This document shows positions 17,317-25,495 of a DNA stretch of 34,693 nucleotides, in pieces (positions within the stretch are counted from its first letter, which is position 1; each line of letters starts with the position of its first letter). The notes under the pieces were generated by a model that ran no database searches, was not told the DNA's origin, and saw nothing but the letters and a program-made list of their open reading frames with translations. This stretch comes from Phycisphaerales bacterium (lineage in GTDB: Bacteria > Planctomycetota > Phycisphaerae > Phycisphaerales > SM1A02). The stretch is taken from NCBI GenBank assembly GCA_028278245.1, contig JANQEQ010000038.1:1-34693 (forward strand). Direction: 5' to 3'. The position numbers were made by a program, and so were the translations under genes.

Positions 17317-18245
17317 GATTGTTCTCCCCTGTTGTCTTTGGATAAACTAATTTCCTCTGTTTTCCCACCCTCGATCACGAGTGAGTTAATCAGAGTGATG
17401 AATAATCCAAATATGATGTAAGCAAGACATAGTGCCAGAATGGCAGACGTTATGCGCGGAACACCACTGAGTGGATCGTAGTTGCCGTAAATTGTAATAA
17501 TTCCCCAAAGAGTGACACGGGCAAAGTTACAGAAAAGTACGACCGGAATTGATAGAATAGCTAATGTAATGATCTGCCAAATTGGTCGAATGCGAGTGAA
17601 TGTAAGAAAAATACAAATGGTCAAGTAAGCCAGGAGTATTTGAGCTCCCCGGTGAGGTTCTGCCAACGCAATTACCCCACCTCCCTGATCACCAAGGTAA
17701 TACATATCCTGTCCATCAAGAGTTATTGAGATTCCCGGGAGGAGGTCCAATGCCGCCCGCACAACTTCCAGGGTGATTGTTTCCGGGGTGATGATTAGTC
17801 GGGCAAAAGTTCTTACTCCGGTTGGTATCGCAACTAAAATCAGAAAGATGAGAGGCAAGCATCGGAATAAAAAACGCCAACCGCAGGTAACCAGTATAAT
17901 ACCCGCTATGACAATGACACTCGTTACTTTATCGGGGTAACCATAATGGAACGGCCAATTCGAGATGCCATAGATAAATAAACCAAAAACTATAATCACC
18001 ACACCCCAAAATGATCCTCGGCCGATGCGTTGAAAAAGATCATGACGTCGTAGCCAGGCTAGAATCAAAACCAAAATCGGGACGGCAAATGCGTGGGCTG
18101 CATCAGGTACAGAACTCGCCACATCATATACATAATGATGTACACGCCAGAAGAGCAACGTACTGATCAGCACGAGTATCCCTGCCTGCAGGAGGGCAAT
18201 TCTCCTTTGGTTGTGTTCTGTATTTGAGACGAGTGATTCACTCAT
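17313..18245 (-). CDS. Exosortase-family membrane protein lacking the catalytic Cys
   Basis: This 310-residue polytopic membrane protein has the exosortase layout: early DAAHAFAVPILVL (48-60), several helices, then the catalytic helix pair. In active exosortases the first catalytic helix begins E-A-C-S-G; here residues 196-200 read EPHRG, so His198 replaces the nucleophilic Cys. The second motif, N-F-A-R (240-243), keeps the conserved Arg243. At the third position, where exosortases usually have His, there is an Arg264-containing GVPRIT; archaeosortases use Arg there. Family membership is clear, but peptidase/transpeptidase activity is doubtful. ATG 18245 has GGGAG eight bases upstream. The gene sits between a sulfatase-fold gene and an EpsI-like gene in one operon. 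Confidence 0.85.
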   Translation of the reverse strand: MSESLVSNTEHNQRRIALLQAGILVLISTLLFWRVHHYVYDVASSVPDAAHAFAVPILVLILAWLRRHDLFQRIGRGSFWGVVIIVFGLFIYGISNWPFHYGYPDKVTSVIVIAGIILVTCGWRFLFRCLPLIFLILVAIPTGVRTFARLIITPETITLEVVRAALDLLPGISITLDGQDMYYLGDQGGGVIALAEPHRGAQILLAYLTICIFLTFTRIRPIWQIITLAILSIPVVLFCNFARVTLWGIITIYGNYDPLSGVPRITSAILALCLAYIIFGLFITLINSLVIEGGKTEEISLSKDNRGEQS

Positions 18246-18265
18246 GTTGTGTCTCCCATCAGATG

Positions 18266-20233
18266 TTACCGTTCATCTCCCTCACGATCATAATATGCCC
18301 ATGCTGATCGGCCCTGACAAAATGTGCGCCAATGTTCATACAATATTCTTTGGCGGAAGCGTTCCAGAGGGATGATCAAGTGAGTCTGCTCTGCCCACTG
18401 CTGGAGATCTTCTCGGACTTGATCTTTGACCTCGTCATTGATAATCGACGGTGATATCTCCTGGGGATCATTGGACAAATCATAAACGAAGAGTTTATTC
18501 GTGTAGGGCCAGTATACGAATTTTCGATCTCCCTCGATATATCCGACCGGACTGTCTTTTACCCAGGTTGAAAAATAGAGACGTCGCTGAGGATCTGTGG
18601 GTTTCAGTGCATTGACACCATCAAAACCCGCCGACTCGATTCCGAATCCCAGCAAACTGAGCAGCGTCGGAGTGGCATCCAGTTGTGAACATGGCCAATC
18701 AACACGCTTTCCTGCCTCGACTTTACCCGGCCAGCGAATGATCCACGGAATGCGAATGACCTCTTCATACGGGGTGAGGCGTCCCACCTTTGTACCCGGT
18801 CGGAAAGCATCGCCATGATCACCGATCACACACAGCAATGTCGAATCCAGTAAGCCTCGCTGCTTTAACTGATCGCATACCGCACCGAGAAAATAATCTG
18901 TGTATTCCACTGTACGTAAGTAGCTCAGATAACGATCATCAATCGGCTTCGGATCATACCAGTCAGGAACTACATAGGGATAATGCGCAACGGTGCTGAT
19001 CAATCCCAGAAGAAACGGCTCGTCTCCCTCATCGACCCACTGAAACATGGGTTCGATCATTTTAAAATCATCCGAAGTCAGCGCGGAAAGACGTACGGAA
19101 TCATCCTCGATGTTTTCCAGGAACCAGGCCCAGTCAAAACCCAGATTGTTGAACAGGCCCGGGCCGCATTCGAAGGTGCCCTTGGTGAGTTGGAAAAAAC
19201 CACTACGGTAGCCTGCCCGCCCGAGAATTGTAGCCAGACTCTCATAGGGTTGATCAGCCAGAACGGCTTCAGCAAAATCCGGTTGTATCACCGGCGTGAT
19301 GCCGGTCATTCCTGCCCAGAATGCCTTGTTCGTCTGAGGAACAGGCACATACGTTGAGTTGAACTGAATTCCCTCTGATGCAAGCTGTTCGAGAATCGGT
19401 GTATTTGCAGCTTCCGTTTCACTCAACGAAGTGACGGGATAAGACACGCTTTCCAGAAAGATGATGACAACATTCGGCCAGCCGTCTTCCGGTGTATCCG
19501 GAACTACCAGCTCCCGTTCACCTGCGCGCGGTAAATATCTGACAGCACCCACATCAGGCGTAGCGGTCATGTCGCTGATCAATTGCACCAGTGCATACCA
19601 ATGGCTGCTATGAGCGATGACCTCACCGGAATAGACTATTGTTCCACGTCGCAAATGCAGATGATGCCCAATCCCTGCGCCGGCGAATAGTACAACCGCC
19701 AAAGCTCCACACCGGATACACATTGTCCATCTCACTGGTTTGCGGAATGGACGAATGAAGCGCCAGATGATCCAGGCACAACCGAGAAACAGCGTCAGTA
19801 AAATCGGAACGGCATATTCCAGATTGTTTAGGAGATTCTCCTGGACGATTGGCCAGAACTCTCCGGGGGACTGTAACAGCACCATCAAAATGCCCGGCTG
19901 AAGCTGTACATTGTCCGCCAGTAACCACGCAGCGTTGAGCACTGACCACCCTAGGATTATTGATGCGATCAGCAAAGCAAGTCGATTGATAATCGAGGGA
20001 AGCCGGAGCAGATAGAGCATAAGGAATAACAACCAGATGCCGGAAAAAAACATCACATCCGTATAACTGGCTTTTATGAAGGTTTGCCAGATAGCTTCCG
20101 GATTCTGTCGCTGGATGATGGCAAATTTAGCCCCCAATGTCCACAACAGCGAGATGACCAGAAGTGATGTCTCCGGTCGAGGCCGATGCGACCACCACGA
20201 TCGCTTCGTCTCTGGTGGGGAGGCATCGGTCAT
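18266..20233 (-). CDS. LTA-synthase-like sulfatase-fold membrane phosphotransferase
   Basis: This 655-residue protein has five N-terminal membrane helices (about 23-40, 60-77, 86-106, 142-160, 173-190) and a large extracytoplasmic sulfatase-superfamily domain (~250-580). The metal ligand lies in NVVIIFLESVS (Glu261), a TNKAF segment places Thr301 as the likely nucleophile (sulfatases have Cys/Ser here), and the distal metal site is CVIGDHGDAF. Five helices plus Thr match lipoteichoic-acid synthase/OpgB/phosphoethanolamine-transferase-type enzymes, which move a phospholipid headgroup to a glycan or lipid. ATG 20233 is preferred over TTG 20266. It is first in the operon with the exosortase-like gene (20 bases apart). 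Confidence 0.85.
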   Translation of the reverse strand: MTDASPPETKRSWWSHRPRPETSLLVISLLWTLGAKFAIIQRQNPEAIWQTFIKASYTDVMFFSGIWLLFLMLYLLRLPSIINRLALLIASIILGWSVLNAAWLLADNVQLQPGILMVLLQSPGEFWPIVQENLLNNLEYAVPILLTLFLGCAWIIWRFIRPFRKPVRWTMCIRCGALAVVLFAGAGIGHHLHLRRGTIVYSGEVIAHSSHWYALVQLISDMTATPDVGAVRYLPRAGERELVVPDTPEDGWPNVVIIFLESVSYPVTSLSETEAANTPILEQLASEGIQFNSTYVPVPQTNKAFWAGMTGITPVIQPDFAEAVLADQPYESLATILGRAGYRSGFFQLTKGTFECGPGLFNNLGFDWAWFLENIEDDSVRLSALTSDDFKMIEPMFQWVDEGDEPFLLGLISTVAHYPYVVPDWYDPKPIDDRYLSYLRTVEYTDYFLGAVCDQLKQRGLLDSTLLCVIGDHGDAFRPGTKVGRLTPYEEVIRIPWIIRWPGKVEAGKRVDWPCSQLDATPTLLSLLGFGIESAGFDGVNALKPTDPQRRLYFSTWVKDSPVGYIEGDRKFVYWPYTNKLFVYDLSNDPQEISPSIINDEVKDQVREDLQQWAEQTHLIIPLERFRQRILYEHWRTFCQGRSAWAYYDREGDER

Positions 20234-20383
20234 TGATGTTGTTTTCTCTGATTGATCCAATCGCAATACCCTTGATTCCGGACAAATCGGTATTCAGAAT
20301 GCCTGCGCATCCATATTGTATCGGTATCCCCCAATTGCCGCTTGATCAGTTATTGGATCATCACACTGTTCGAGAAGGAATTG

Positions 20384-20419
20384 TAAAGAAAACACCGTTG
20401 GCCTCTTCCTGGCACGGTG
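20384..20419 (-). terminator. Intrinsic terminator after the DUF438/PepSY operon
   Basis: Read on the minus strand, this is CACCGT, a GCC/GGC inner stem around AGGAAGA, ACGGTG, then TTTTCTTT. The six-base outer stem plus U-rich tail begins 11 bases after the PepSY stop codon at 20430. It is the clearest factor-independent terminator I can see in the window. Confidence 0.65.
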
Positions 20420-20429
20420 ACTCATTCAG

Positions 20430-22052
20430 TCAATCGATGGGGCTTGATTGATTCGAGGCAGAACGAATGCGACGCGGTACCACAATCTTGATCATCAACC
20501 AATCAAATATTCCGGTGCCGGTCAGGATCAGGAACAGAAATGAACCAAGGATTGGGACGAGGATATACCAGTTGCCGATCCAGTCGCGGAAGAATCGACC
20601 GTTGTGTAACTCGAACATGTAGTTCCACAACGGCATCCGGTACTGTTCCATCATTTCTTTCGGCATCTCGAATCGACCGTCCTGTTTTGTTTCGCCAAGT
20701 GGGATCAGTCCGCCGTGGTATGTCGTGATGAAGCGCTCGTCCGTTGGGGTGGTAAAGTAGCCGGTGACCAAATGCTCAGCCGACCGCATGGTGGAGACAT
20801 CGTGAGCCTCCTGATCGGTGATGAGATCAATGACTTGTTTCGTTTCCCGGTCATAACGAAATCCACCGCTGAATGAGCCGGCTATCAAATTTCCGTCTGC
20901 GTCGGTGTCGAGGATGTTCGAACCCATGACGTGGATCGGGATCGACCAGTCTATTTCTTCAAACGGTTGATCGAGATGATTGTCCGGTGTCGCCCAGAAA
21001 CCATCGGAAGCTTCAATGATGACACGATGGTTTGCTTGGTCATGCACGGCGCGGACCATGCGCTCGTTCCATGATTCCAGGGGTGGGTGTCCGGGGTACC
21101 ACGAGGCTGGAATTGTTCCTATTGCGGGGATCATGAGCAAAGGCGGACGCATGAACAGCCCGGTGCCGGACATGATCAACAGTATGAGTGCAAACCAAAT
21201 ACCGAATTTGAGATGGTATTTGAAGAGAAATCGAAAGATGGAACGAGCGGTGTCAGACTTGGCGCTGTTGGGCACTTTTGATTTTGATTTTCGTTTGCTA
21301 CGCCAGGGAAAATACCAGAGGTAAAATGCGGATAAGCAGAGCAGAACAATTATGATGCCGGTAATGTCAAAGAGCAGTTTCCCTGGCAGGTTGAGAATAC
21401 TGCCGGAGTGAAGATCGAAGAATAACAGGATAAGCGAGACATGGTGAGCTTCTGAGCCGTCGGTGATGAGGCGTGTTGAATCAACGCGATCAAACTGCCA
21501 AAGCTGATCATCAGTCTTATTCGGGGTGCATTTCCAGATCGCGGATTCAGTGAATACGAGGATGGTGTTATTGACATTGAGAATGGAACGGACCGATTCG
21601 TTTTCATCTCCAAGCGGGATGAGTGACCAGTGTTGCTCCTCAGGATCGCATATAAAAAGACCGCTTTCGGTCCCTGCTAGGAGGCGGTTGATTTGCTCTT
21701 CGTGGAGATAGATGGCGTTGGTCAGGCGATAGGCGCGAGATTCGGGAAAACCGTTTTGCATCGGATGGAATGTATAACCACCATCGTTGGTTACCCAGAC
21801 TCCCTCGGTGCCTGCCAGATATGCCTTGTTTGGATCATGCGTGGAATATACGACCCGGCTTAATGTGCCGCGGTCGAAATTTTCCGGGCGATACTGCGGT
21901 GGGACGAGATATCGTGGTACGGACAGGCCGGCGATCCATTCCGGATGGTTGACAAATATACCGGATAGTCCCATGAGAATCCCGTAAAGGATCAACAGGA
22001 GTCCGATGTATTTGTGGAACCATTTGGAGATGTGGAAAAGAAACTTCAGCAT
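20430..22052 (-). CDS. PepSY-type transmembrane protein with propeller-like inserts
   Basis: This 540-residue inner-membrane protein has helices at the start (FHKYIGLLLILYGILMGLSGIF), middle (LLFDITGIIIVLLCLSAFYLWYF and HLKFGIWFALILLIMSGTGLF) and end (WYILVPILGSFLFLILTGTGIF). These match the PepSY-associated TM layout, with conserved His/Gly for possible heme contacts. The first periplasmic insert (~50-220) contains beta-propeller-like repeats, including the Asp-box-like VWVTNDGGYTF, and a second insert (~330-450) is similar. The frame opens at 22190, but 22052 removes a 95-base overlap with the upstream gene and begins at the first helix; no strong ribosome-binding site was found. Function is probably electron transfer or redox sensing, inferred from family and context. 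Confidence 0.75.
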   Translation of the reverse strand: MLKFLFHISKWFHKYIGLLLILYGILMGLSGIFVNHPEWIAGLSVPRYLVPPQYRPENFDRGTLSRVVYSTHDPNKAYLAGTEGVWVTNDGGYTFHPMQNGFPESRAYRLTNAIYLHEEQINRLLAGTESGLFICDPEEQHWSLIPLGDENESVRSILNVNNTILVFTESAIWKCTPNKTDDQLWQFDRVDSTRLITDGSEAHHVSLILLFFDLHSGSILNLPGKLLFDITGIIIVLLCLSAFYLWYFPWRSKRKSKSKVPNSAKSDTARSIFRFLFKYHLKFGIWFALILLIMSGTGLFMRPPLLMIPAIGTIPASWYPGHPPLESWNERMVRAVHDQANHRVIIEASDGFWATPDNHLDQPFEEIDWSIPIHVMGSNILDTDADGNLIAGSFSGGFRYDRETKQVIDLITDQEAHDVSTMRSAEHLVTGYFTTPTDERFITTYHGGLIPLGETKQDGRFEMPKEMMEQYRMPLWNYMFELHNGRFFRDWIGNWYILVPILGSFLFLILTGTGIFDWLMIKIVVPRRIRSASNQSSPID

Positions 22053-22095
22053 ATTGGCTACGTTGGAGTTTTGCCTGTACAGAGAAAGTTCGACA

Positions 22096-22704
22096 TCAGG
22101 TTTGCATTGATTCGTTTTTAGTACAGATGAACAGCTCGTATGAATTGTCCAGAGCGCGACGGCAATACAGCTGGAAACCCTGTTGTTCAAGCATTTCGAT
22201 CATCGGGATCGGCTTAAAATGGATGGTCACTCGCAGGATGACCTTTTCGTTGAGCGCTTTTACTGATTGAACAATTGTACTGATGGGGGTTTCACCGGCG
22301 CCCAATATCGCATCGGCGTCGATAGTCTCACGGACTCGATCTTCTGCGAACCATGAGGGAGGATGTGCATCAGGCTCACTCTGCATAGTTGCCGGAGCCA
22401 TGCTGGTCAGGTCTGCACCGGCTGATCCCCGGGGTGCTTCCGACTGGTCGAGATCCTGATCGCTGGTTGGCTGCCCGATGACGGTACGTAGTTTGATGAT
22501 GAGATCGCGGACTGGGATGTTGGCCATGCCGGCTGCTTTTTCGAGCGTAGCGACCTTGGCGACGGTCTTTCTCAGAATGGGATTCTGCAATTTCTTAAAT
22601 GCAGGAGCCATCTCGACCAAAACCGATTCCAGTTCCGGAAAGGTGTCCAGCAGTGTTCCCACTTTCATTTCCGGAGTAATCATCGCTGCTCGATTAATCA
22701 TCAC
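22096..22704 (-). CDS. DUF1858 plus DUF2249-like protein
   Basis: This 202-residue cytoplasmic protein has an N-terminal DUF1858 helical domain (MITPEMKVGTLLDTFPELESVL, then FKKLQNPILRKTVAKVATLEKAA; residues ~8-60). A proline/acid-rich linker follows, then a C-terminal DUF2249-like beta-alpha domain (~140-200). Both domain types recur beside hemerythrin/ScdA-like and NO-response genes in other bacteria. The start overlaps the upstream DUF438 stop by four bases (ATGA), showing translational coupling. The function is unknown; a role in Fe-S or NO stress is inferred from neighbours only. Confidence 0.8.
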   Translation of the reverse strand: MMINRAAMITPEMKVGTLLDTFPELESVLVEMAPAFKKLQNPILRKTVAKVATLEKAAGMANIPVRDLIIKLRTVIGQPTSDQDLDQSEAPRGSAGADLTSMAPATMQSEPDAHPPSWFAEDRVRETIDADAILGAGETPISTIVQSVKALNEKVILRVTIHFKPIPMIEMLEQQGFQLYCRRALDNSYELFICTKNESMQT

Positions 22705-24032
22705 GATGACTTCTCAGAATCATCACTGTCATAGTTCAGTAGGCGACGTTCACCTTTGAGATCCCGTTCTCGTGTGAGATCCTGTGTGACTTCGAGTGTA
22801 CCGAGGTATGTGCCCTCTTTATCACGCAAGGCAAAATAACGAATGAAAACAAATCTTCCCTGGAACTCGATCCAGAAGTCGGCGACGTTCTGCCTGCCGG
22901 ACCTGAAATCATCGATGATTTCATCGACGATGTTCACACTGCCCGGCGGGTGGCAGTGCTGCACTTTTCTTCCAATGATTGCTTTGGGTCGGTCGAAAAC
23001 TCGATTCTGTCCTTCGCTGAAGAACCGTACACGGTCATCAGCATCAACATACGTGAGATCCACCGGCAAAATCGAAAAGATTGCCTTCAACTGCTCCAGT
23101 GTCAACGACCCGGTTGGAAACATGATCGAATCGGGCAGTGGATCGGCTCGGCCGGCAGAAGGCGGAACGAGATTCAATGCGATGCCGGATTGATCGACTT
23201 CCTGCCTGACTTCATCGGATGCTTCAGGTGTGACCGGCTGCGGAGGTTGGTATCCGTCATCGGGATCAACAAGGCACCAGCCGAACAGCGGCGATTGCTG
23301 CCAGATCTCTCCCCATTCCACGTCGGTCAACGTCTGTAGCGCCATCGGTATGAGGATGCGCTCTTCCTTGAAGATCATCTCATTCACTGCATCCAGGGCA
23401 GGTTCCGCAACAGTCGTCAACACCAGCGCCCAGTCCTCGCAGGACACATCATCCTGGCTCAACGCGATGTGCAAATTCTTCAGGAGCTCGCGGACTTCAT
23501 CATCTTTACCCCACATCACCTTGGATGGGCCGGTGATGTCGTGTCGTTCGAGCATGGAAAAGAGCAGGTTTTCCTTACGCTGATAGTGTTTGTCAACGTC
23601 CATCAGTTCATTGAGCAAAGTCCTGCACTGGATTACTGATTCGCTGGAAGGAGAATTGCCGCCCTCCTCAACTGGAGTCGTAAGATTTGTAAGCGCTTCA
23701 CGCAACAATTTGACCTGCCGCTCGATCGCTTCGTTTTCTTTCTGAAACGTCTTGGCCGGATGCCCCGGCAGGAGCATCGGCACCGGCCGATCCACCAGTA
23801 TTTCCGACATAACCTGCGAATGCAGATCGCACATACCCATGATCTCCTCAGTGGGTATACCTTCCTGCATGAGTTCCTGCTCCATCTGAGCAATCTCAGT
23901 GCTGTCGCATTCCTGTACCAGCGTGCGCAACTGCTGTTTCACTTCCTCCGGCGCCTTGCCTTCATGGAGGTGCTTGATGATGTGCTTGAGTGTTCGGATT
24001 CGGTGTGCTCTGTTGTCAATAATCTCGGTCAT
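22701..24032 (-). CDS. DUF438 protein with hemerythrin-like and PAS domains
   Basis: This 443-residue protein begins with a DUF438 helical domain (LKHIIKHLHEGKAPEEVKQQL). A hemerythrin-like helical region follows with histidines/glutamates suited to a di-iron site (for example HRIRTLKHII, HDITGPSKVMWGKDDEVRELL). The C-terminal PAS domain (~335-440) has HPPGSVNIVDEIIDDFRSG and the terminal FALRDKEGTYLGTLEVTQDLT typical of this family. The frame opens upstream to 24293, but the ATG at 24032 has AAGGA nine bases upstream and the extension does not look like protein. The likely role is a cytoplasmic O2/NO or redox sensor/repair protein heading a three-gene operon. Confidence 0.85.
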   Translation of the reverse strand: MTEIIDNRAHRIRTLKHIIKHLHEGKAPEEVKQQLRTLVQECDSTEIAQMEQELMQEGIPTEEIMGMCDLHSQVMSEILVDRPVPMLLPGHPAKTFQKENEAIERQVKLLREALTNLTTPVEEGGNSPSSESVIQCRTLLNELMDVDKHYQRKENLLFSMLERHDITGPSKVMWGKDDEVRELLKNLHIALSQDDVSCEDWALVLTTVAEPALDAVNEMIFKEERILIPMALQTLTDVEWGEIWQQSPLFGWCLVDPDDGYQPPQPVTPEASDEVRQEVDQSGIALNLVPPSAGRADPLPDSIMFPTGSLTLEQLKAIFSILPVDLTYVDADDRVRFFSEGQNRVFDRPKAIIGRKVQHCHPPGSVNIVDEIIDDFRSGRQNVADFWIEFQGRFVFIRYFALRDKEGTYLGTLEVTQDLTRERDLKGERRLLNYDSDDSEKSS

Positions 24033-24348
24033 AACAAGTATCCTTCCCCCTGATTGAGGTGTGCAGTCCTGGGGAGTTGTGTTCAGTTCTTTAATGCCGG
24101 TTGCTTCCCCGGAATAGGGGACATTGCAAGCCAGATATACTGCAATTGATCCAATGGACAACACAATACAGATATTGAGATTCAGAGTCAATCGCAATAA
24201 TGGCCGAATGAAAGATATTTTAGATATCTTGATCCAATCAATGCCATTCACGATCAAGACTACTGCGATTATTGAATTATCACCCAATAACACTAATTGA
24301 TCAGTGGCCTTTCACGCGGTTTTAATATCCCGAATTGCTTCAGCAGAA
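24033..24348. promoter_or_regulatory. Intergenic region with candidate operator elements
   Basis: This 316-base gene-free stretch separates hypB from the DUF438 operon on the same strand. It holds a perfect inverted repeat AAGATAT-TTTAG-ATATCTT at 24212-24230, directly abutting TTGATCCAATCAA at 24229-24241. TTGATCCAAT recurs at 24146-24155. A minus-strand TTGTCC/TATATC pair with about 16-base spacing lies near 24137-24164 as a possible promoter. The TTGAT/ATCAA arms resemble Crp/Fnr sites, but the spacer is three bases and not four. I see no gene or RNA structure beyond these. Confidence 0.4.
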
Positions 24349-25008
24349 TCAGCCTTCGTCAGCCAATCTGCGCAACCAATCCAACCAGTTGTCGATGCCC
24401 TCACCCGTTGTCGCGGAGAGTTCCATCACGGGTGCATCCTCACGCATCGATTTCAGATCTCCATAAAACACATCTCGATCAAACGACACGTATGGGATGA
24501 GATCAATCTTGTTCAGAACCAATAGAGATGCTTCCAGGACTATACGCGGATGCTTGGCAGGCTTGTCATCACCTTCCGGAACGCTGAATAGTCCGATCTT
24601 GGCGTCCTGCCCGAGGTCGAATCCGACCGGACAGATGAGATTGCCTACGTTTTCAATGATGAGCAGATCGAGCTTGTCCAGCGGAAGTTGTTTCATTCCC
24701 TGTTTGATCTGGTTGGCGTCGAGGTGACAGCTCCCGCCGGTATTGATCTGAGCGACATGAGGGCTGTGCGGAGCGAGCCTTTCCGCATCGCGGCTGGTTG
24801 CAATGTCACCGGTCAGCAGACCGACGGAAAGGTCGTTGCCCAGTGACTTGAGCGTCGTTTCTAAAAGTGTCGTCTTTCCCGATCCGGGGGAGCCGATCAA
24901 TGTGATCGTGACGACGCCGGCATCCTTCAGAGTCCGCCTATTCTCCGCTGCAATCTCATCGTTGAGTTTCAATACATTCTCAACTACCGGGATGTTCATG
25001 GCATTCAT
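24349..25008 (-). CDS. hypB: Hydrogenase nickel-insertion GTPase HypB
   Basis: This G3E-family GTPase works with HypA to place Ni in the [NiFe] site. The 219-residue protein has P-loop GSPGSGKTT (~39-47), the switch/metal-binding GGSCHLDA, ENVGNLICP and the NKIDL specificity motif. It lacks both the His-rich stretch and the N-terminal CxxCGC nickel site found in some HypBs, so it is predicted to have GTPase/metal-transfer rather than Ni-storage function. The start overlaps hypA's stop by four bases. A second in-frame ATG is three codons downstream. Confidence 0.95.
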   Translation of the reverse strand: MNAMNIPVVENVLKLNDEIAAENRRTLKDAGVVTITLIGSPGSGKTTLLETTLKSLGNDLSVGLLTGDIATSRDAERLAPHSPHVAQINTGGSCHLDANQIKQGMKQLPLDKLDLLIIENVGNLICPVGFDLGQDAKIGLFSVPEGDDKPAKHPRIVLEASLLVLNKIDLIPYVSFDRDVFYGDLKSMREDAPVMELSATTGEGIDNWLDWLRRLADEG

Positions 25009-25355
25009 TCTCCGGGAATATCAATATCCAATGATTTCAGGATAATTCCACTTCCCTGCAGAATCTCCGGGTACGCCGAATCGCATTTCGGGCAGATCAT
25101 AATTGCGCGATCCTCCGGCGTGTATTCACCTTGGCATTTCCGACACCGTACCAGTATCGGCACCCATTCAATCGTTAGTGTGGAGTCAGCAAAAGGCGTG
25201 TCATTGGTCATTGCGGACCACGCAGCCTGGAACACCGTTTCTTCCAGATGCTCCATGCGTCCGATCTGCAAATGGACGCATTGAAGTACTGCTTCGGGGG
25301 CAATGTATTGCCGCACCTGTTCCAGAAGTGAAGCTGCGATGGCGGTTTCGTGCAT
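25005..25355 (-). CDS. hypA: Hydrogenase nickel metallochaperone HypA
   Basis: This 116-residue Ni/Zn chaperone begins MHE, whose His2 and N-terminus bind nickel in the family. It has a zinc site formed by CRKC and CPKC near residues ~70-90. It delivers nickel with HypB during HoxH maturation. The ATG at 25355 is fixed by the invariant MHE start; no strong ribosome-binding site is seen. Translationally coupled to hypB and divergent from the sensor kinase gene. Confidence 0.95.
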   Translation of the reverse strand: MHETAIAASLLEQVRQYIAPEAVLQCVHLQIGRMEHLEETVFQAAWSAMTNDTPFADSTLTIEWVPILVRCRKCQGEYTPEDRAIMICPKCDSAYPEILQGSGIILKSLDIDIPGE

Positions 25356-25401
25356 GGGATTTGAAATATTGATCTGTTCAAAACGGGATACGTCGTGTTT
25401 G

Positions 25402-25407
25402 ATTGTA
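25402..25407 (-). promoter_or_regulatory. Candidate -10 box for hypAB
   Basis: The minus strand reads TACAAT here (five of six matches to TATAAT), about 47 bases upstream of the hypA start. No good -35 hexamer sits at 16-18 bases, which could mean activator dependence or a chance match. Confidence 0.35.
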
Positions 25408-25440
25408 GGCGGGCAAGAGTGTGAAACGCGGTGAAGCCGA

Positions 25441-25446
25441 TATAAT
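25441..25446 (+). promoter_or_regulatory. Candidate -10 box for the sensor kinase gene
   Basis: A perfect TATAAT lies 50 bases before the preferred GTG start at 25496 and would place the transcript start near 25453. This is compatible with 25496 as the start and argues against the earlier GTG at 25421. The -35 position is poorly matched. Confidence 0.4.
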
Positions 25447-25495
25447 CAGTGCTCCGGTTCTGAGGAAACCATCACCGCCTGGGAGGAGTCGCCGG

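Noticed and set aside
24229..24241. TTGATCCAATCAA as a definite Fnr site
   Set aside because: Spacer between the half-sites is three bases where Crp/Fnr sites have four; TTGATCCAAT also occurs at 20252-20261, so chance is possible.
24033..24293. In-frame N-terminal extension of the DUF438 gene with hydrophobic stretches
   Set aside because: The family sequence and the AAGGA ribosome-binding site both start the gene at 24032; the extension contains regulatory-looking repeats and does not resemble a coherent protein.
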